The translations under genes and the position numbers were made by a program. Below, one piece after another: positions 24,262-35,690 of a stretch of DNA of 64,000 nt. The DNA is from Galeruca laticollis (Eukaryota > Arthropoda > Insecta > Coleoptera > Chrysomelidae). Location: contig OY998175.1 of NCBI GenBank assembly GCA_963921935.1, forward strand, positions 293,144,246 through 293,208,245. Direction: 5' to 3'. The number at the start of each line of letters is the position of its first letter. Positions within the stretch are counted from its first letter, which is position 1. The notes below the pieces were generated by a model. That model had not been told where the DNA came from and searched no databases. It worked only from the letters and a program-made list of their open reading frames with translations.

Positions 24262-24714
24262 GTGCGTTCTTTTTGACTGAGATCTCAGATCACTTCAGTT
24301 AAGGTGATCTGAGATAAAGTGATGTGAGTAAGCACAAAAAAGAACGACATCTCAATTGAAGCGCGCGATATGTCGATAGATTTAAACTATACGACAGATT
24401 CGTATCAGCATCAAATAATGTTAATTAATGTATCCATAATTTGTAACAAAAGAAAAATAGATTATGTGTGTTTATTATTCATATGTCAATGGTTAAAACC
24501 TTAGATAACCTTGGTTAAAACTACATATAAATCAAGCAAATCAAATATTTGTTCATCCCCTCAACTTTATTTCCGACTCAATTCCAACTGATACCAGCAT
24601 CGGTGAAGGGGGAGGAAAAATCTCAGCTCACTTAAAGTGAGTAAAACAAAAAGAACGCTCACATTACTGATGTGAGCTGAGATTAACTGAGATCTCAGTC
24701 AAAAAGAACGCACC
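24262..24714. mobile_element. MITE with 28-bp terminal inverted repeats
   Basis: The left end GGTGCGTTCTTTTTGACTG continues AGATCTCAG and is exactly mirrored at 24687-24714. Inside, further palindromic GATCTGAGAT and CTCACTTAAAGTGAG words occur. It is 453 bp and non-coding. It lies near the right end of the Harbinger element. The target duplication is unclear. Confidence 0.85.
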
Positions 24715-24832
24715 TATCGTATTCGATTAAGTAAATCGTTAACGATCTTGACATACACCATCGATTCGTCGTTTCGATCGGTTTAACGCGACGGATCGTA
24801 CAGATAAATCTTACCGTGTATGGGGCCCTTTA

Positions 24833-25560
24833 CAAAGATGCGCTTTCGAAACGATTTGCAAACTGCAAGAAATCGATTTGTGATTGAAGGTTGGAACAAA
24901 CCTATTAAAAACGCCAATTGTTCAGTGATTATTTCTATAAATTTTTATCTATTCAATACTTTTAATATAAATTACGTGAAGGAAACTGTCATGCTTTATA
25001 AGTATTTCAATAAAATAAAAAGATATTCAAATAAATACTACAGACCCTGATATTATTTAACTTGAAATACAAACTGCAGTTTTTAACCAAAGTTAATATG
25101 CGGAACGATGTCGTCTGTTTGAAAAGTTTGTGAAATCATCTTATATAGAGAGTAGCATATTCTCCGTTAGAAACGACCTCGAGAAGTTGGTCGAGTCGAA
25201 ACCAATCTTTTCTTAGAATTCGGGGTTTTACTATGCGGCTCATTTCCGTAGAGTTAATAACAGGTTGTATTGTCAACACTACTTTATGGTTTGTGGTTTC
25301 GCAAACTTTTAGATTTACATTGTTAGATAACCTGTTTCCTTTTTTGGATTGAATACAATTCCAAATAGAGTGATTACAAGAATTGGAGATTATTTTTATT
25401 TTTTAAATTTTCAAGGATAGGTTAACCATAAAATTATCCACAGAAGAATTAACTTACACTAATATAAATATCGTTATAAATACAATAAATTATTTTATTT
25501 TCCCGCTTTAACTTCATTTGTAAATGGAGGTAATTTGGTACAAGAAATTTGCCCTACAGC
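24833..25560. other. spacer without gene
   Basis: AT-rich flank of the Harbinger element. AAGGTTGGAACAAACCTATT at about 24886 is the inverted copy of a motif near 14318. No coding evidence. Confidence 0.45.
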
Positions 25561-25850
25561 ATTAATAGTTAAATTTTAGAACTCTGAATACATTTCCTGC
25601 CGGATAAATACTCATCACGTTTAGGACGTCCCCTAAAACAGAATATCCCGCAGGTAAAAAGCTCCCCCAGTCGGATCTCCGGAAGGAGACTAAGCGAGGG
25701 GAAGTTTTTATAAGAGACAAAAGAAGTGAAATGGTAAGTAAAGCAACATGGAACATCCGCAGTTTAAATGTAGGAGGGTGGTTTGCAAATTATATACAAA
25801 GTATGGATATAAAAAAGTTAAATGTGCAAACAAAAATGTTGGTTGGATAA
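25561..25850 (+). pseudogene. RTE-type LINE 5' fragment (endonuclease start)
   Basis: The ATG at 25731 opens MVSKATWNIRSLNVGGW and, a few codons later, SMDIKKLNVQT. This matches the first strand of RTE/craniofacial-development-protein-2-like endonucleases (TWN.RSL...G..). The G/C-rich stretch before it (25600-25710) resembles a LINE 5' untranslated region. The frame dies within about 35 codons and no further domain follows. Confidence 0.45.
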
Positions 25851-26729
25851 TACTGAAGAAATATCGAAATATGGAATAAATTAATAAATTATAGATATAA
25901 GGTCAGAATTAATACAATTCAGAAGATGATTCGATTTAAAGAAGAAAGAGTATGAGTGAAGTTATAGAGTGAAAGATATGTATAAAAGAGGATACCAATG
26001 TTTTATTAATAAATAATTATGATATATTTAAAGTTGTTCAACCTACTAGCATTTTTTAAACTAAATTTAATTTGCACACGTCAGATTGATAAATGGTTGA
26101 AATGACAAGCAATTTATTTAAACTTGCGATCATAACATCTGTCATTTTGACTAATGGGTAGGCGGGGTGTAAAAACTGCACAGATCATGACTTGGGTAAG
26201 AACCCTATTGGTTTTTCTCCATCAACAATCGCATATAAGTATGAAATAGTCTTGTTTAAACTGACTAACAAATCATTAAATTGTTCTTTCCAATGTTTTT
26301 CATAAGAATTTATAACATTACCTGATTCCTCTGTTTTTTGTGATGTTCTAGACTGGCATAATTTGTTTCTTGCTGCAAAATGTATAATTCATAACTAACT
26401 ACTCATATTTATTTGTAATTAAGGCTGACGATTTTTTCATTGAAACATATCTTTTGTCATTACATTGTTTATTCTTTTGAACAATCATAGGAACATATGA
26501 AATTGTTATTATTTATAAAATATTTTTTGCTTTCTGTATAGATGAAAATTTCTCGAAACCTTTCCACTCCAAACTTAACAAAGTATTTGTATTTTGATTT
26601 TTGTTCTATTTTAATAAATAACATGTTTTTTTAACAAATATTTTGACATTTTGGCACAATTCTGTTCTTAAAATTTTTGGAATAAAATAAACTCTTGTTC
26701 AAAATTGCACCATCGTCCAAATATTATTA
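25851..26729. other. mostly non-coding, one coding-like minus-strand stretch
   Basis: AT-rich. At 26195-26375 the minus strand stays open for about 60 codons (NKLCQSRTSQKTEESGNVIN; SYEKHWKEQFNDLLVSLNKT; SYLYAIVDGEKPIGF). I do not recognise it. It stops at about 26190, so it is at best a fragment. Confidence 0.3.
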
Positions 26730-29098
26730 GCGTTTACCAGTGCCGTAACTAGGAATTTAGCGCCCGCGGACAGTGTTAGGGCAGCGCCCCTATTGTATAT
26801 ATTTTATAATCGGATGAAAACAGCAAACAGCTTTCTTAAATAATTTTTATTTTTTTGGTATGTACATGTACAAAAGGATTGAAGTCGACATTAAAATAAA
26901 ATAATAACATAAAATACAATAAAAAAAAACAACTCTTATATTGATATTATAAATTATACCAACTAAAATACAAAATACGCGAATGACTAGATAAAATTAC
27001 AAAAAACAAAAATTAGAGCTAAACTTTGGGTAAGTATTTAAAACAAAACTAAAATTGCACTTTTCTCGCTTTTAAAGTAGCAAAGTTATCAATGACTTCA
27101 TTAAAATCAATAGATAAAGATAATTTTCTTTCTATGCACTATGCATATTAGTGAGCATGTCCTGCCCAATCGATGATCTTAAATAGTTTTTTATCAACTT
27201 TAATTTACTAAATGATCTTTCACATGAAGCTGTTGTGACTGGCAAGGTAAGAAACAATCTAAGAGCGATATCAATATTTGGATATACAGATTCCCACTCA
27301 TTTTTCCTATTGCAGTTTAAAATTTCTAGATGGCTTAAAGATTCCAAGTCTTCAATATGAGAAGACGCTTGAAACCTGAAACTGTCAATTTCATTAACAA
27401 ATTCAAATGCATCTAAACCTTGGTCATATTTTAGAGCCAAATCAGTAGCATGTGTTCATCTGCAGAAAACATCTTAAGTGATTTACCAGTTAGAAAATGA
27501 AAATCATCTGCAACGCTCCGAAGAGCACAAAACCGTGAATTCAGTTGAGTTAGAATTACATCAACAATTTGCAAGCATAAGATTTTAAATTTGTTATCTT
27601 CACTTAAATTGCTTGCCTCGTCACAGCAAGACTCGCCTACCATTTTTTTAACTTTTCTCTTTCTTCTCATTGTAAATTCTGGTTCCATATCTATGGACGC
27701 AGAAATGTGATTAGCTTTTTGCAGGACATTTTCAAGCAAATTTTCCCTAAGAGATTGAATTTCCTCAACAAGCCCTTTTATTCAATTAGACCCCAGATGT
27801 TCCCTGCAGAAGTTTACTAACTTTATTAATTTTACTTAAAATGACGTTCCAGAAAACAAGAAGACATACAAACTTATAGTCCAAAAGCAACTTTAAAAAT
27901 GATTTAGAATCGGCAGCATCAGAATCAGAACTCGAATTATTGCCTTCAACTTGTATTTTATTAAGTAAATCAGTTACTTCTTTAAAGTTAAATGCAAGAG
28001 CTTTTATAGCTTCACCTCAGGTACACCACCGGGTATCACTGTGACCATAAAGCCTAGTTTTTAAGGTGGAAACTAAAATTTCCCAGGGAGTTGTTGACCT
28101 TACAAAAAAATTAAACAAATTTGAACAGCCCCAAAAAAAGTTATTATTTCTGGGGAACATTTAGCTGCATGATAAGCTACTAAATTTAAGCTATGGGCAG
28201 ATCATGGGACAAACCGGGCAAACTTATTCAAATTTAATATTTTTGCTTGAACGCCGTTATATTTTCCCGCCATACTGGCACCGTTGTCATAAGCTTGACC
28301 TCTAATGTTGTCAATATTAAGTCCGTCATCAACCAGTTTTGAATTAATTTGATTTGCCATTGCATCTCCAGTTTTGCCTGTAATCTTTATAAAATCAATG
28401 AAGGTCTCTTCTATGGAACATTCGGTTTGGCTGCATCAGACATATATCTAATAATGTGTAACAATTGCTCCTGGTGGGATGTGTCTGGTGTGCAATCCAA
28501 CATTAAACAATAATACTTTGAGTCAACTATATTTGAAATAATTGTGTTTCTTACTTTATTCCCAATTAAATGTATGAGTTCATTTTGAACCGTAGGCGAA
28601 AAATATGATATTCGGTTTTTGTTATGAGATTTTATGCGACTTGCAATTGTTGGATCGTAATGACTTATAAGCTCAATTGTATTTAAAAATTTACCACAAT
28701 TTGGATGTCCAATAATTTCTGACGATCTCCTCAATGCATCATTGTTTTTAATGCAATGTAAAATCGCGTCCAATATGACCTTAAGAATATGGCGCCATTT
28801 TTGTTTTTCTGTCAAAAGTAATTTTTCAGTTTTATCGTCGATTAATGTACCCATCTTAATGCCTCTTTCGAATTCCTTTCATTTCAGGTAGTTCTCTTTG
28901 TGAGATAGCGAGTTTTCATGCCGAGGAATAGCAGGATTTAAACGTTTCCAGTCGGAGAAACCAGTTTCGCAAAAAACACCAAAAACCTTTTGGTTAAAAT
29001 CAAAAAGTTTACGAGGAGAGCAATATAAAGAATTATTTCTTCTGCAATAAATCAGCCAGGATCTTCGTATTGTCCCTCCATTCACCAAAGCTTTATTA

Positions 29099-31727
29099 TA
29101 CTCCGTTTTTAAAAGGCATGGAGTAATAAAAGCTCATTAGGTATGCAAAACCGATACAGGGTGTATAATAAAATATCTCCGAAGTTTATCTAATTTTGTA
29201 CTAAAATTTCTCATTTGTTACGAATTTCAGGTAGACACCCCGTAACTCTGTATTCGGTTGGGTCGCCTATTGTATTGAAAGGGTCGCTCTATTGTATTTG
29301 AATGAACAAATAAACAATTTAATCCTCAGAGGCGTGCAATCAGGACAAAACAAACTTGGTATATGAATATGAAGGCACTATGAAATTATAATTACGAAAA
29401 CTATTCAAAAGAGTTCACAATATCGATTCAATAAAAACACATTTTTTTGTGTTCCTATGAATAAACAATAAACATAAAATATTGTATAAAAAATAGCAAA
29501 TTTTTTTGCAGTAGGTATCAACTTTACTACTAATATACCGTTTACAATTGGAGAGTAAAAAAGAAAAATGCAGGAATAAAGTACGAATTAATGTAATATT
29601 TATAAAAAAAAGTAACAAATAATAGTAATAACTAACACAAAAACTAGTCTATATATCAGAATCAGACGATTCTGTTGAGCTTCCATTATTAACATTGATT
29701 ATAAATGGTTCAATCATGTGTTCACTTATATGATCCATTTCCCACATATTTAGTTCTTCTTGTATCACGTGTTCAACACATTTCTTCCAGTTTTCTTTGG
29801 TTACGCCTTCGAATAAAACTTTTACGTCACTCATTTTGAATGTCGTATTCTTTCTTGAAACTTCCCCTTTCACTTGGGCCCATATTAATTATATGGGATT
29901 GAGTTGACAGTGATAAGGAGGAAGCCTCAGCACCGTTATACCACGCGCTGATGCCATTTGATCTACAACGTATCTACTATATTTGTGTTTATGTGAATTG
30001 GCCAGTTGCAAGAGCTCATTTTTCAGCGGGTTATCTGGGCATTCAATATTTTTCGAGGTTAGCCAATCGTGGATATCTTGTTTACACCATGCAGTTGAAG
30101 GTAATTTCTCCACCAACCTGGAGTGATAACTTGCGTTATCCATAACAATGACTGAGCCCGTTGGAATTTGATCTAACATTTGTGAGAAATATTCTTCGAA
30201 AACGTCTGCATCCATATCTTCATGATAATCTCCGGTTTGGTTCGACTCAAAGCACAACAATCCACCTTTAACAAAACCTTCGGCACTTCCGATATGAGTA
30301 ATGATTAGTCGACGTCCTTTTCCTGCTGGTGGATTGAGGCCTGTTGACCACCCTTCAAGAGCTGCCTGCCTCCGACTTTTGACATTCGTGTCTTGCCAAA
30401 ACATTGAAACAGTATGACCTTCATTTAACCAAGTCTCATCCAAATAATAAATTCGTTTTTGATCTAGTTTTGCTTTCCTAATATTGCGCAAATAACTCCT
30501 CCAAATGACAATGTCGTCTCTATCAATCAACATTGCGTACCGATAATTTTTTTTATATTCAAATCCAAGTTCCTTCAAAATTTTCCATATTGTACTTAAA
30601 GACATTTTCGGAAAATCTGAATCTTCTTGAACCGAAGCCATAATTTTGGAGAGAGTTGGGATCTCTTTTCTAAAGAAAAAAGCATGCACCTTACGCCTTA
30701 TTCCATTCTTCAAGTCGTCATCCATTTCAAGTTTGGGTCGGCCTGGGGACTTTGCTGGGGCTGTGATGTTTCCATTTTTTTTCTCCTTCTTTAAATTATA
30801 AATTGTTGTTTTTGAAACACCCATCATTGTTGCAGTAATCTCCACGGTTTCATCAACACTTCCTGTCAAATTCATGATTTTTCTTCTAATTTCTTCGTTC
30901 TTCAACGAGGAATCGCAATTTAATATCAGATTTTTTTTCGTTCAGCGACAATGGGCCAACTTTAGGTCGCTTAGATGGTGATAAATCCTCCATATCTGGT
31001 CGAATTTGGTTGGAGCACTATATAGTTGGAAGGTGTAGTTAGGTGTTTGTCTCGTGTGATGAGAAGAGAACTTGTATAGATGAACAAAAATAAACACCAG
31101 TTAACAATAACGGTAAAAAATAATAACAAATAACAGTAATAATGGGGAAATCAATCAACACAGCAGTTTCTCCAGACCAGATGAACTGTAAATTGAAAAT
31201 ATTCAACCTTTCCGCTACTTTTATAGTTGAAAAGTTCTAGTAAGTACATTGTATTATGGGGGCATTTTCTTAGAACTGAAAAGACTATATTTCACAATAA
31301 TAAAACCATTTTTGAGCTACCTGTTTGTCAAGTTTCTTCAATCACCTGCTAATTGGGTGAAATAATCGGCAAATGGGGTTGGTTTGGATATATATATATG
31401 TATTTGTATAAAATTGTTATTAACATTTATTTTATTATTTATTGTATGTAGGATTATAACTACCTGGAGCTTAGTGGAGGGACTCGTCTACGCCCTTTTA
31501 TACATAATAATAAATTTTCTGGAAAATTGATGTCAGTGATATAATCCACAGTTTATTATATTACTGATAATTTAAAATTTCATTTTAAATAATATTACAA
31601 AACGGTTATTTTCGGAAATGAGATAATTTTAGAAGCCTTAACTTTTTTTAAATGACTAAATGGGTTACGCCTATGGTTCCGGCCAAAATGAGTGATCTAT
31701 TACTCCATGCCTTTTAAAAACGGAGTA
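29099..31727 (-). mobile_element. DD82E IS630-Tc1-mariner element, copy 1 (Sailor-like)
   Basis: The ends start TACTCCGTTTTTAAAAGG and are exactly inverted. The first 27 bases are themselves a small hairpin (TACTCC...GGAGTA). It is inserted at TA (29097-29098 and 31728-31729). Excising it restores the hAT frame (DKKWF-NKALVNGG). It is 2,629 bp and nearly identical to the inverted copy at 56118-58809. Confidence 0.93.
29649..30993 (-). pseudogene. DD82E transposase copy 1, catalytic Glu codon is a stop
   Basis: Minus strand, start MEDLSPSKRPKVGPLSLNEK at 30993. An A-run one base longer than in copy 2 (8 versus 7, near 30935) shifts the frame. From 30905 it is open for 338 codons: helix-turn-helix (VSKTTIYNLKKEKK), first Asp in IYYLDETWLNEGH, ITHIGSAEGFVKGG, second Asp in VIVMDNASYHS. 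It ends at LPPYHCQLNPI because the third catalytic codon GAA (Glu) is TAA at 29889-29891. The tail continues in frame (LIWAQVKGEVSRKNTTFKM) to 29649 with a 12-bp deletion relative to copy 2. The Asp-to-Glu spacing is 82 residues. It is inactive because of the stop and the frameshift. Confidence 0.93.
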
Positions 31728-33099
31728 TAAACCATTTTTTGTCAAAATGCCTATTATTTACTACTGGATATACATTAATGTCATCTCCCGGGTCTGGTCC
31801 GCGTTCTATACAAACTCTTAAGTTTTCTTTTGTCCAAGTCTGGGGATCATTCAAATCAAGAGTTACTTCTGCACAACTTAAGTTTTCTACTGAATTTAAT
31901 GGCTTATTATTATTGCTAATAATAAGATCATCTTTTTCTTCGGATTCCCGGCCCAACACATTGACATTGCTCTCACAAGAAGAGAACGGAGGAGTAGCTG
32001 ATTCTGTTATTGAACTATCATTAACACTATTGGGCCTGAGCCTAGGTAGGTATTACAGAAAAAAAGTCTTTTATGGGTGTTACGATCTTTTTAAGTTCAT
32101 CTGTTTTTAACTGCGGCAATTTTTTATATTCAGCCCCAGATGGTTTATTGGATGGCGTTTTCTTTGGTTCTGCTCTGAAAAAATAGAGGATTTTACAAGC
32201 ATATGTAAGGGCGTATTTAATATTATTTTTTTAATATAAATTGAGCATAATCGATACAGTACAGTAAACCTTTTATTAAATAGATTTATAAAAAAACTAA
32301 ACAAAAAATATATGTTTATTATTTTCAAAGAAAAAGACTTGGTGCCAGACTTTCTCGCTACTCTGTATAGTCATTTACAACATAGCTTTTCTCTGTGAGA
32401 AAACTCACCTTATTTCCAAGATGATTCGAAACACTAAAAATACTAAAATCGACCAGAACACAACCACGAAAACAGAGTTTATCTTTAAAAAGATCTTTCC
32501 CGTGTGAGGACTAAACTAAAACTGTATATATATTTATGGCACAGCGCCCTCAAATTATAGATAATCTTGTACACAATCTATCAACCTTTGTCAAGTGTAG
32601 AGAACAAGTGACTTATTCAATGGTTCTTATCCTAGAAGGGCTCGCTTCTCGGAGATTTATATATTTATTAATGAGTTATGAGACTAATATAAACATAAAT
32701 TGTGTCTGTATTTTGTTCTGATTATTTCGTGCTTTAAAATGCCGAATGTATTTTTTTTTACTGTTCACTTTTAAAATTATTAAGTTTAATATATACACTA
32801 AAAAAAGAGTGCTGTTTTTTTTGAAACAGTAACTACATAATACGCCTAATTTTTTCCTTTATTAAAATAATTATTGTCTATTTTTCTATCGAATGATTTG
32901 GCGCCCTCAAAAATCTCGCGCCCGTGGCAAGCGCCGCCTTTGCCACGCCCTAGTTACGGCACTGGCGTTTACTGTTAGAAATCATAGGTGGCTTATGTCA
33001 AGTAGCTGTTTAGATTTGTACTGTTTTTATAACTATATGTCATTTAACTAAGCCAAATAGGTTAAGTATTTCGTTCAGAAACTGCTTAGGAAGAAAAGC

Positions 33100-33532
33100 C
33101 ATTGTCTTACTCAACAGCATTCTTTGGGATAAAAACATTACCAAAGAAAACAAAAAACGAATCTATAACTCTATCGTAAAAAGTATAATATCTTATGGTT
33201 CGGAAGTATGGCCCCTAAAAATCACAACTGAAAAAACTCTAAGCAACAGAAATGGTTTCCTGGCGACAAGCAGCTGGAAGGTCTATGAGGGAACGAATAA
33301 CCAACGAGCGGATAAGAGAAATTATGGGCACAACACACACCATTACTGAGGAAATCGGAAGTAAACAATTAGTGTGGTTCGAACATGTACAACGAATGGA
33401 CGAACAGAGAATCCCAAAACCGGTTCTAAACTGGCAACCTAGAGGTAGAAGAAAACCAGTCAGGCCAAGAAAAAACTGGAGGGAAGGTATACATAAAAAA
33501 ATCATAGAAAAAGAGCTTGAGGACGATCTATG
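33100..33532 (+). pseudogene. RTE-type LINE, 3' end of ORF
   Basis: The plus strand reads NSILWDKNITKENKKRIYNS, then IISYGSEVW, and after a frameshift ERITNERIREIMGTTHTITE; WFEHVQRMDEQRIPKPVLNW; RGRRKPVRPRKNWREGI. This is the thumb-to-C-terminus of RTE/CR1-like endonuclease-reverse transcriptases, ending at a stop at 33533. The rest of the element is absent. It abuts the Penelope 3' end at about 33580. Confidence 0.7.
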
Positions 33533-33577
33533 AAACGATAGGGATAGATGGAGAAAGATAAGTTTCGATAATTAATT

Positions 33578-34238
33578 ATTCTTTCTAATCAAACTCAATG
33601 TTTCTAGCCAATTCCACAATATAATGAAAAATGTTGAAAAGTCTAAAAAATTGACAATTGTTTCGATAACTGAATATCATCGTCAGAATGACAGAAGTTA
33701 CATTTCATTTGATGCCTAGCTGATGTTTAGTAGTTATTTTTGACTAGACCAAGAAGTGACCTACCTTGCGATTGACTTAATATATGTTAATAGAAAAAAG
33801 AAGACGATGTGATATTACAAATATTGAAGCTTAGATATTATTAGCCCTACGGTGATATCCTGGATAACATTTTTCCAATTAAGATCAGTATAACTGTGCA
33901 ATGATATAGAAAACCAGTAAAACTATATCTGCTGATCTTTACAATTATCACTTAAGAAGACAGTTTAATAGTGGAGAACTCCCGAGATTTATCTGTTCAT
34001 TGACGACTTCATATTGTGGGTTTCTTAAGTGTCTTCTAATTTCCAACTCTTCAAAGAAATCCAGTTCTTGTTTCTTATCATAAATATGTAGTACTCCTAG
34101 TTCTGTGTTAGGTGTCAATGAATGATTGGTGTCAAGTAGATGTTTTGCGTATTGAGATTTATCTGGTTGTTTTAATGTGTATGCTCGTAAGTGTTTACTG
34201 TATCGGATTTCAAAATTTCTAAGGGTCTGACCCAAATT
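33578..34238 (-). pseudogene. Penelope-like element, GIY-YIG endonuclease tail and 3' UTR
   Basis: The minus-strand frame 34235-33948 begins inside the GIY-YIG endonuclease (GQTLRNFEIRYSKHLRAY, QYAKHLLDTNHSLTPN). It ends LGSSPLLNCLLK stop, followed by a ~360-bp 3' untranslated region to about 33580. Both parts are closely similar to the copy at 53800-54538. It is 5'-truncated within the endonuclease, so it carries no reverse transcriptase. Confidence 0.85.
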
Positions 34239-34439
34239 TTGAAATATCTATAAGGTTTGTTGTTGTTATTTTCAATTGGATCATATGTTAAGTTATCTTT
34301 CCCAGGCGCAGTATTTCAGGAAAGTTGGAGAATGTGATGTAATTCTTGCATATTATCTGTCTGTATCTGTAATAATTCGAAGGGTGGGTGTACAGCACTC
34401 AGGTCACAATTAATTGGCCCATTGTGTATCCTTCTGAGG
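34239..34439. other. spacer / probable LINE 3' UTR
   Basis: Sits between the Penelope truncation point and the next LINE's C-terminus. No coding evidence. Confidence 0.4.
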
Positions 34440-35690
34440 TTCAGACTTCCTTCTAGCTCGTCATCCAGCCTACTCGTTTAAAGTAGGCGATAACGTCGAC
34501 TAAAGCAATCTCCCCCATACTAGCGTATGTTAGCCTGTGCTCGCCGAATACAGAAAATCTAAAATGAGAGAGTGTCGGAGACCAAGACCTGACCTGGGTT
34601 GTAGAGCCACAGAGGATGATGAGAGTGTCGGACATTCGCAAAGAATGTGTTCGACAGTCTCATCTTCTTGTTCACATTCTCTGCAAAGTGGAGTGTCAGA
34701 CAAACCCAGTCTGTAGAGGTGTTTTCGTAGGTAGCAGTGACCAGTCAAATTACCCGTGGTTGTTCATAGTCACGTATTTTTTGGCTACTTTACTGTCCGG
34801 ATACTGTAACAGTTCCTTGGCAAGCCTGCAGACTTCTGCATTGTCGCATCTACCATTAAACTTAGTAAGGGAGTCCTTTAATAGGTCAGCCGTCGCTGAC
34901 GCCGATAGACTAATGAAAATTCCGAGTCAAAAGAGTGTTTGGGAGGCTGCTTTCCTGGCTAGCGAGTCTGTTATATGGTTCCCTTTCGTTTTCCCGTGGC
35001 CCTTGATTCAGCCTAAAGTGACCATGTTGTTGTTACAGGCTTCGATTAGGGCAATGTGACATTCCAATACTAGGCCTGAGATAATGCGTGGTCTGTTCAG
35101 GGCTACTATCCGCGAGGAAGTAAATATTATTACCTGTGGTGTTCCTTTTGGTAATCTCTTTTTCAGCAATGCAGTTAGTAGTGAGCTCAGTTCGAGCAAC
35201 ACTTGCACTGCAGCCCATTTCCTAATTTATGTTCAGATTCAGGGGTCTGGGAAAAAGTCCACATTCTGAGCCTACATTGGGTTTAGACCCATCTGTGAAG
35301 ATGCGAATTGCGCCTTCTTCTAATGGGTCTTGTGCGTTATTTTTAATGATTACTTTGTAGGGCCTGTGAAAGGCATATCGCGATGGAATCGAGTCCGTAT
35401 TGGTTTGCAGAAGTGGGACCTATCTGAGGGCCTCACGCCACAAGTTACGTCTCAATTTACCGGATACTACATCAGGTTGTATACTGCTAGAGCGTAGACG
35501 TATCTTAGTCATCAAATGAACCACCTTGATTTGTATGTCAAGGGGAGGGAGATCAAGGATCACCTCCATAGCTCTCGTTGGTGTGGTTTTCATGCCTCCT
35601 GTTGCGTTGAGGCATGCTGTTCTCTGGATTTGATCCAGTTTACGGACGACTGTCAGCTGGCTTGGAATTAAATCCTTCAGCAACAGATTT
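34440..35690 (-). pseudogene. RNase-H non-LTR retrotransposon, C-terminal third
   Basis: Minus strand. A thumb piece (KLDQIQRTACLNATGGMKTT, PTRAMEVILDLPPLDIQIK) is at 35683-35420. Degraded RNase H follows at about 35300-34900. The C-terminal knuckle is CRECEQEDETVEHILCEC (CX2CX8HX4C) at 34748-34530, preceded by MTGHCYLRKHLYRLGLSD. It resembles the LINE at 18.1-21.1 kb (same TGHC.LRKHL..(I/L)GL block) but is a different, more decayed copy. At 35690 it meets the A-rich 3' tail of the next LINE. Confidence 0.78.

Larger units (their letters stand above)
16483..24829 (+). mobile_element. PIF/Harbinger transposon carrying nested insertions
   Basis: Terminal repeats begin AGGGCCCCATATATGG (16483) and, on the other strand, AGGGCCCCATACACGG (from 24829 inwards). 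TTA target duplications lie at 16480-16482 and 24830-24832, the TWA duplication expected of PIF/Harbinger. The element carries the two genes typical of the family, a HARBI1-like transposase (plus) and a MADF/SANT-like protein (minus). Removing the inserted LINE (18101-21063), the hAT pair (22422-24192) and the MITE (24262-24714), each with its target duplication, leaves about 3.1 kb, a normal Harbinger size. Confidence 0.92.
27132..32175 (-). pseudogene. hAT transposase of ZMYM1/TTF-finger/DUF4371 type, broken
   Basis: Minus strand, several exons. An N-terminal exon starts after acceptor TTTTTTCAG at about 32175 (AEPKKTPSNKPSG; LKTDELKKIVTPIKDFF). The next begins after a second acceptor near 32040 and runs to 31730 (DPQTWTKENLRVCIERGPD, NNRHFDKKWF). 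The TTF-type finger resumes at 29096 across the inserted element (NKALVNGGTIRRSWLIYC, GFSDWKRLNPAIPRHENS). The DUF4371/RNase-H-like core is at 28854-28411 (YYCLMLDCTPDTSHQEQ, IIRYM). It is frameshifted at about 28415, then continues (AYDNGASMAGKYNGVQAK). The dimerisation tail is at 27440-27132 (TTASCERSFSKLKLIKNYLR). The frameshifts and the insertion abolish function. Confidence 0.83.
26738..32964 (-). mobile_element. hAT element (ZMYM1/DUF4371 type), split by a DD82E element
   Basis: The ends are inverted (CAGTGCCGTAACTAGG at 26738, and inverted ending 32964). The octamer GCGTTTAC is identical at 26730-26737 and 32965-32972. Total length is 6,227 bp; without the inserted mariner-like element it is about 3.6 kb. 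The transposase is on the minus strand. The left inner end continues with GCGCCC words and the right with GGCGCTTGCC-type words. Confidence 0.93.

Noticed and set aside
35008..35269. Short ORFs on both strands as genes
   Set aside because: They cover the degraded RNase H region of a minus-strand LINE.
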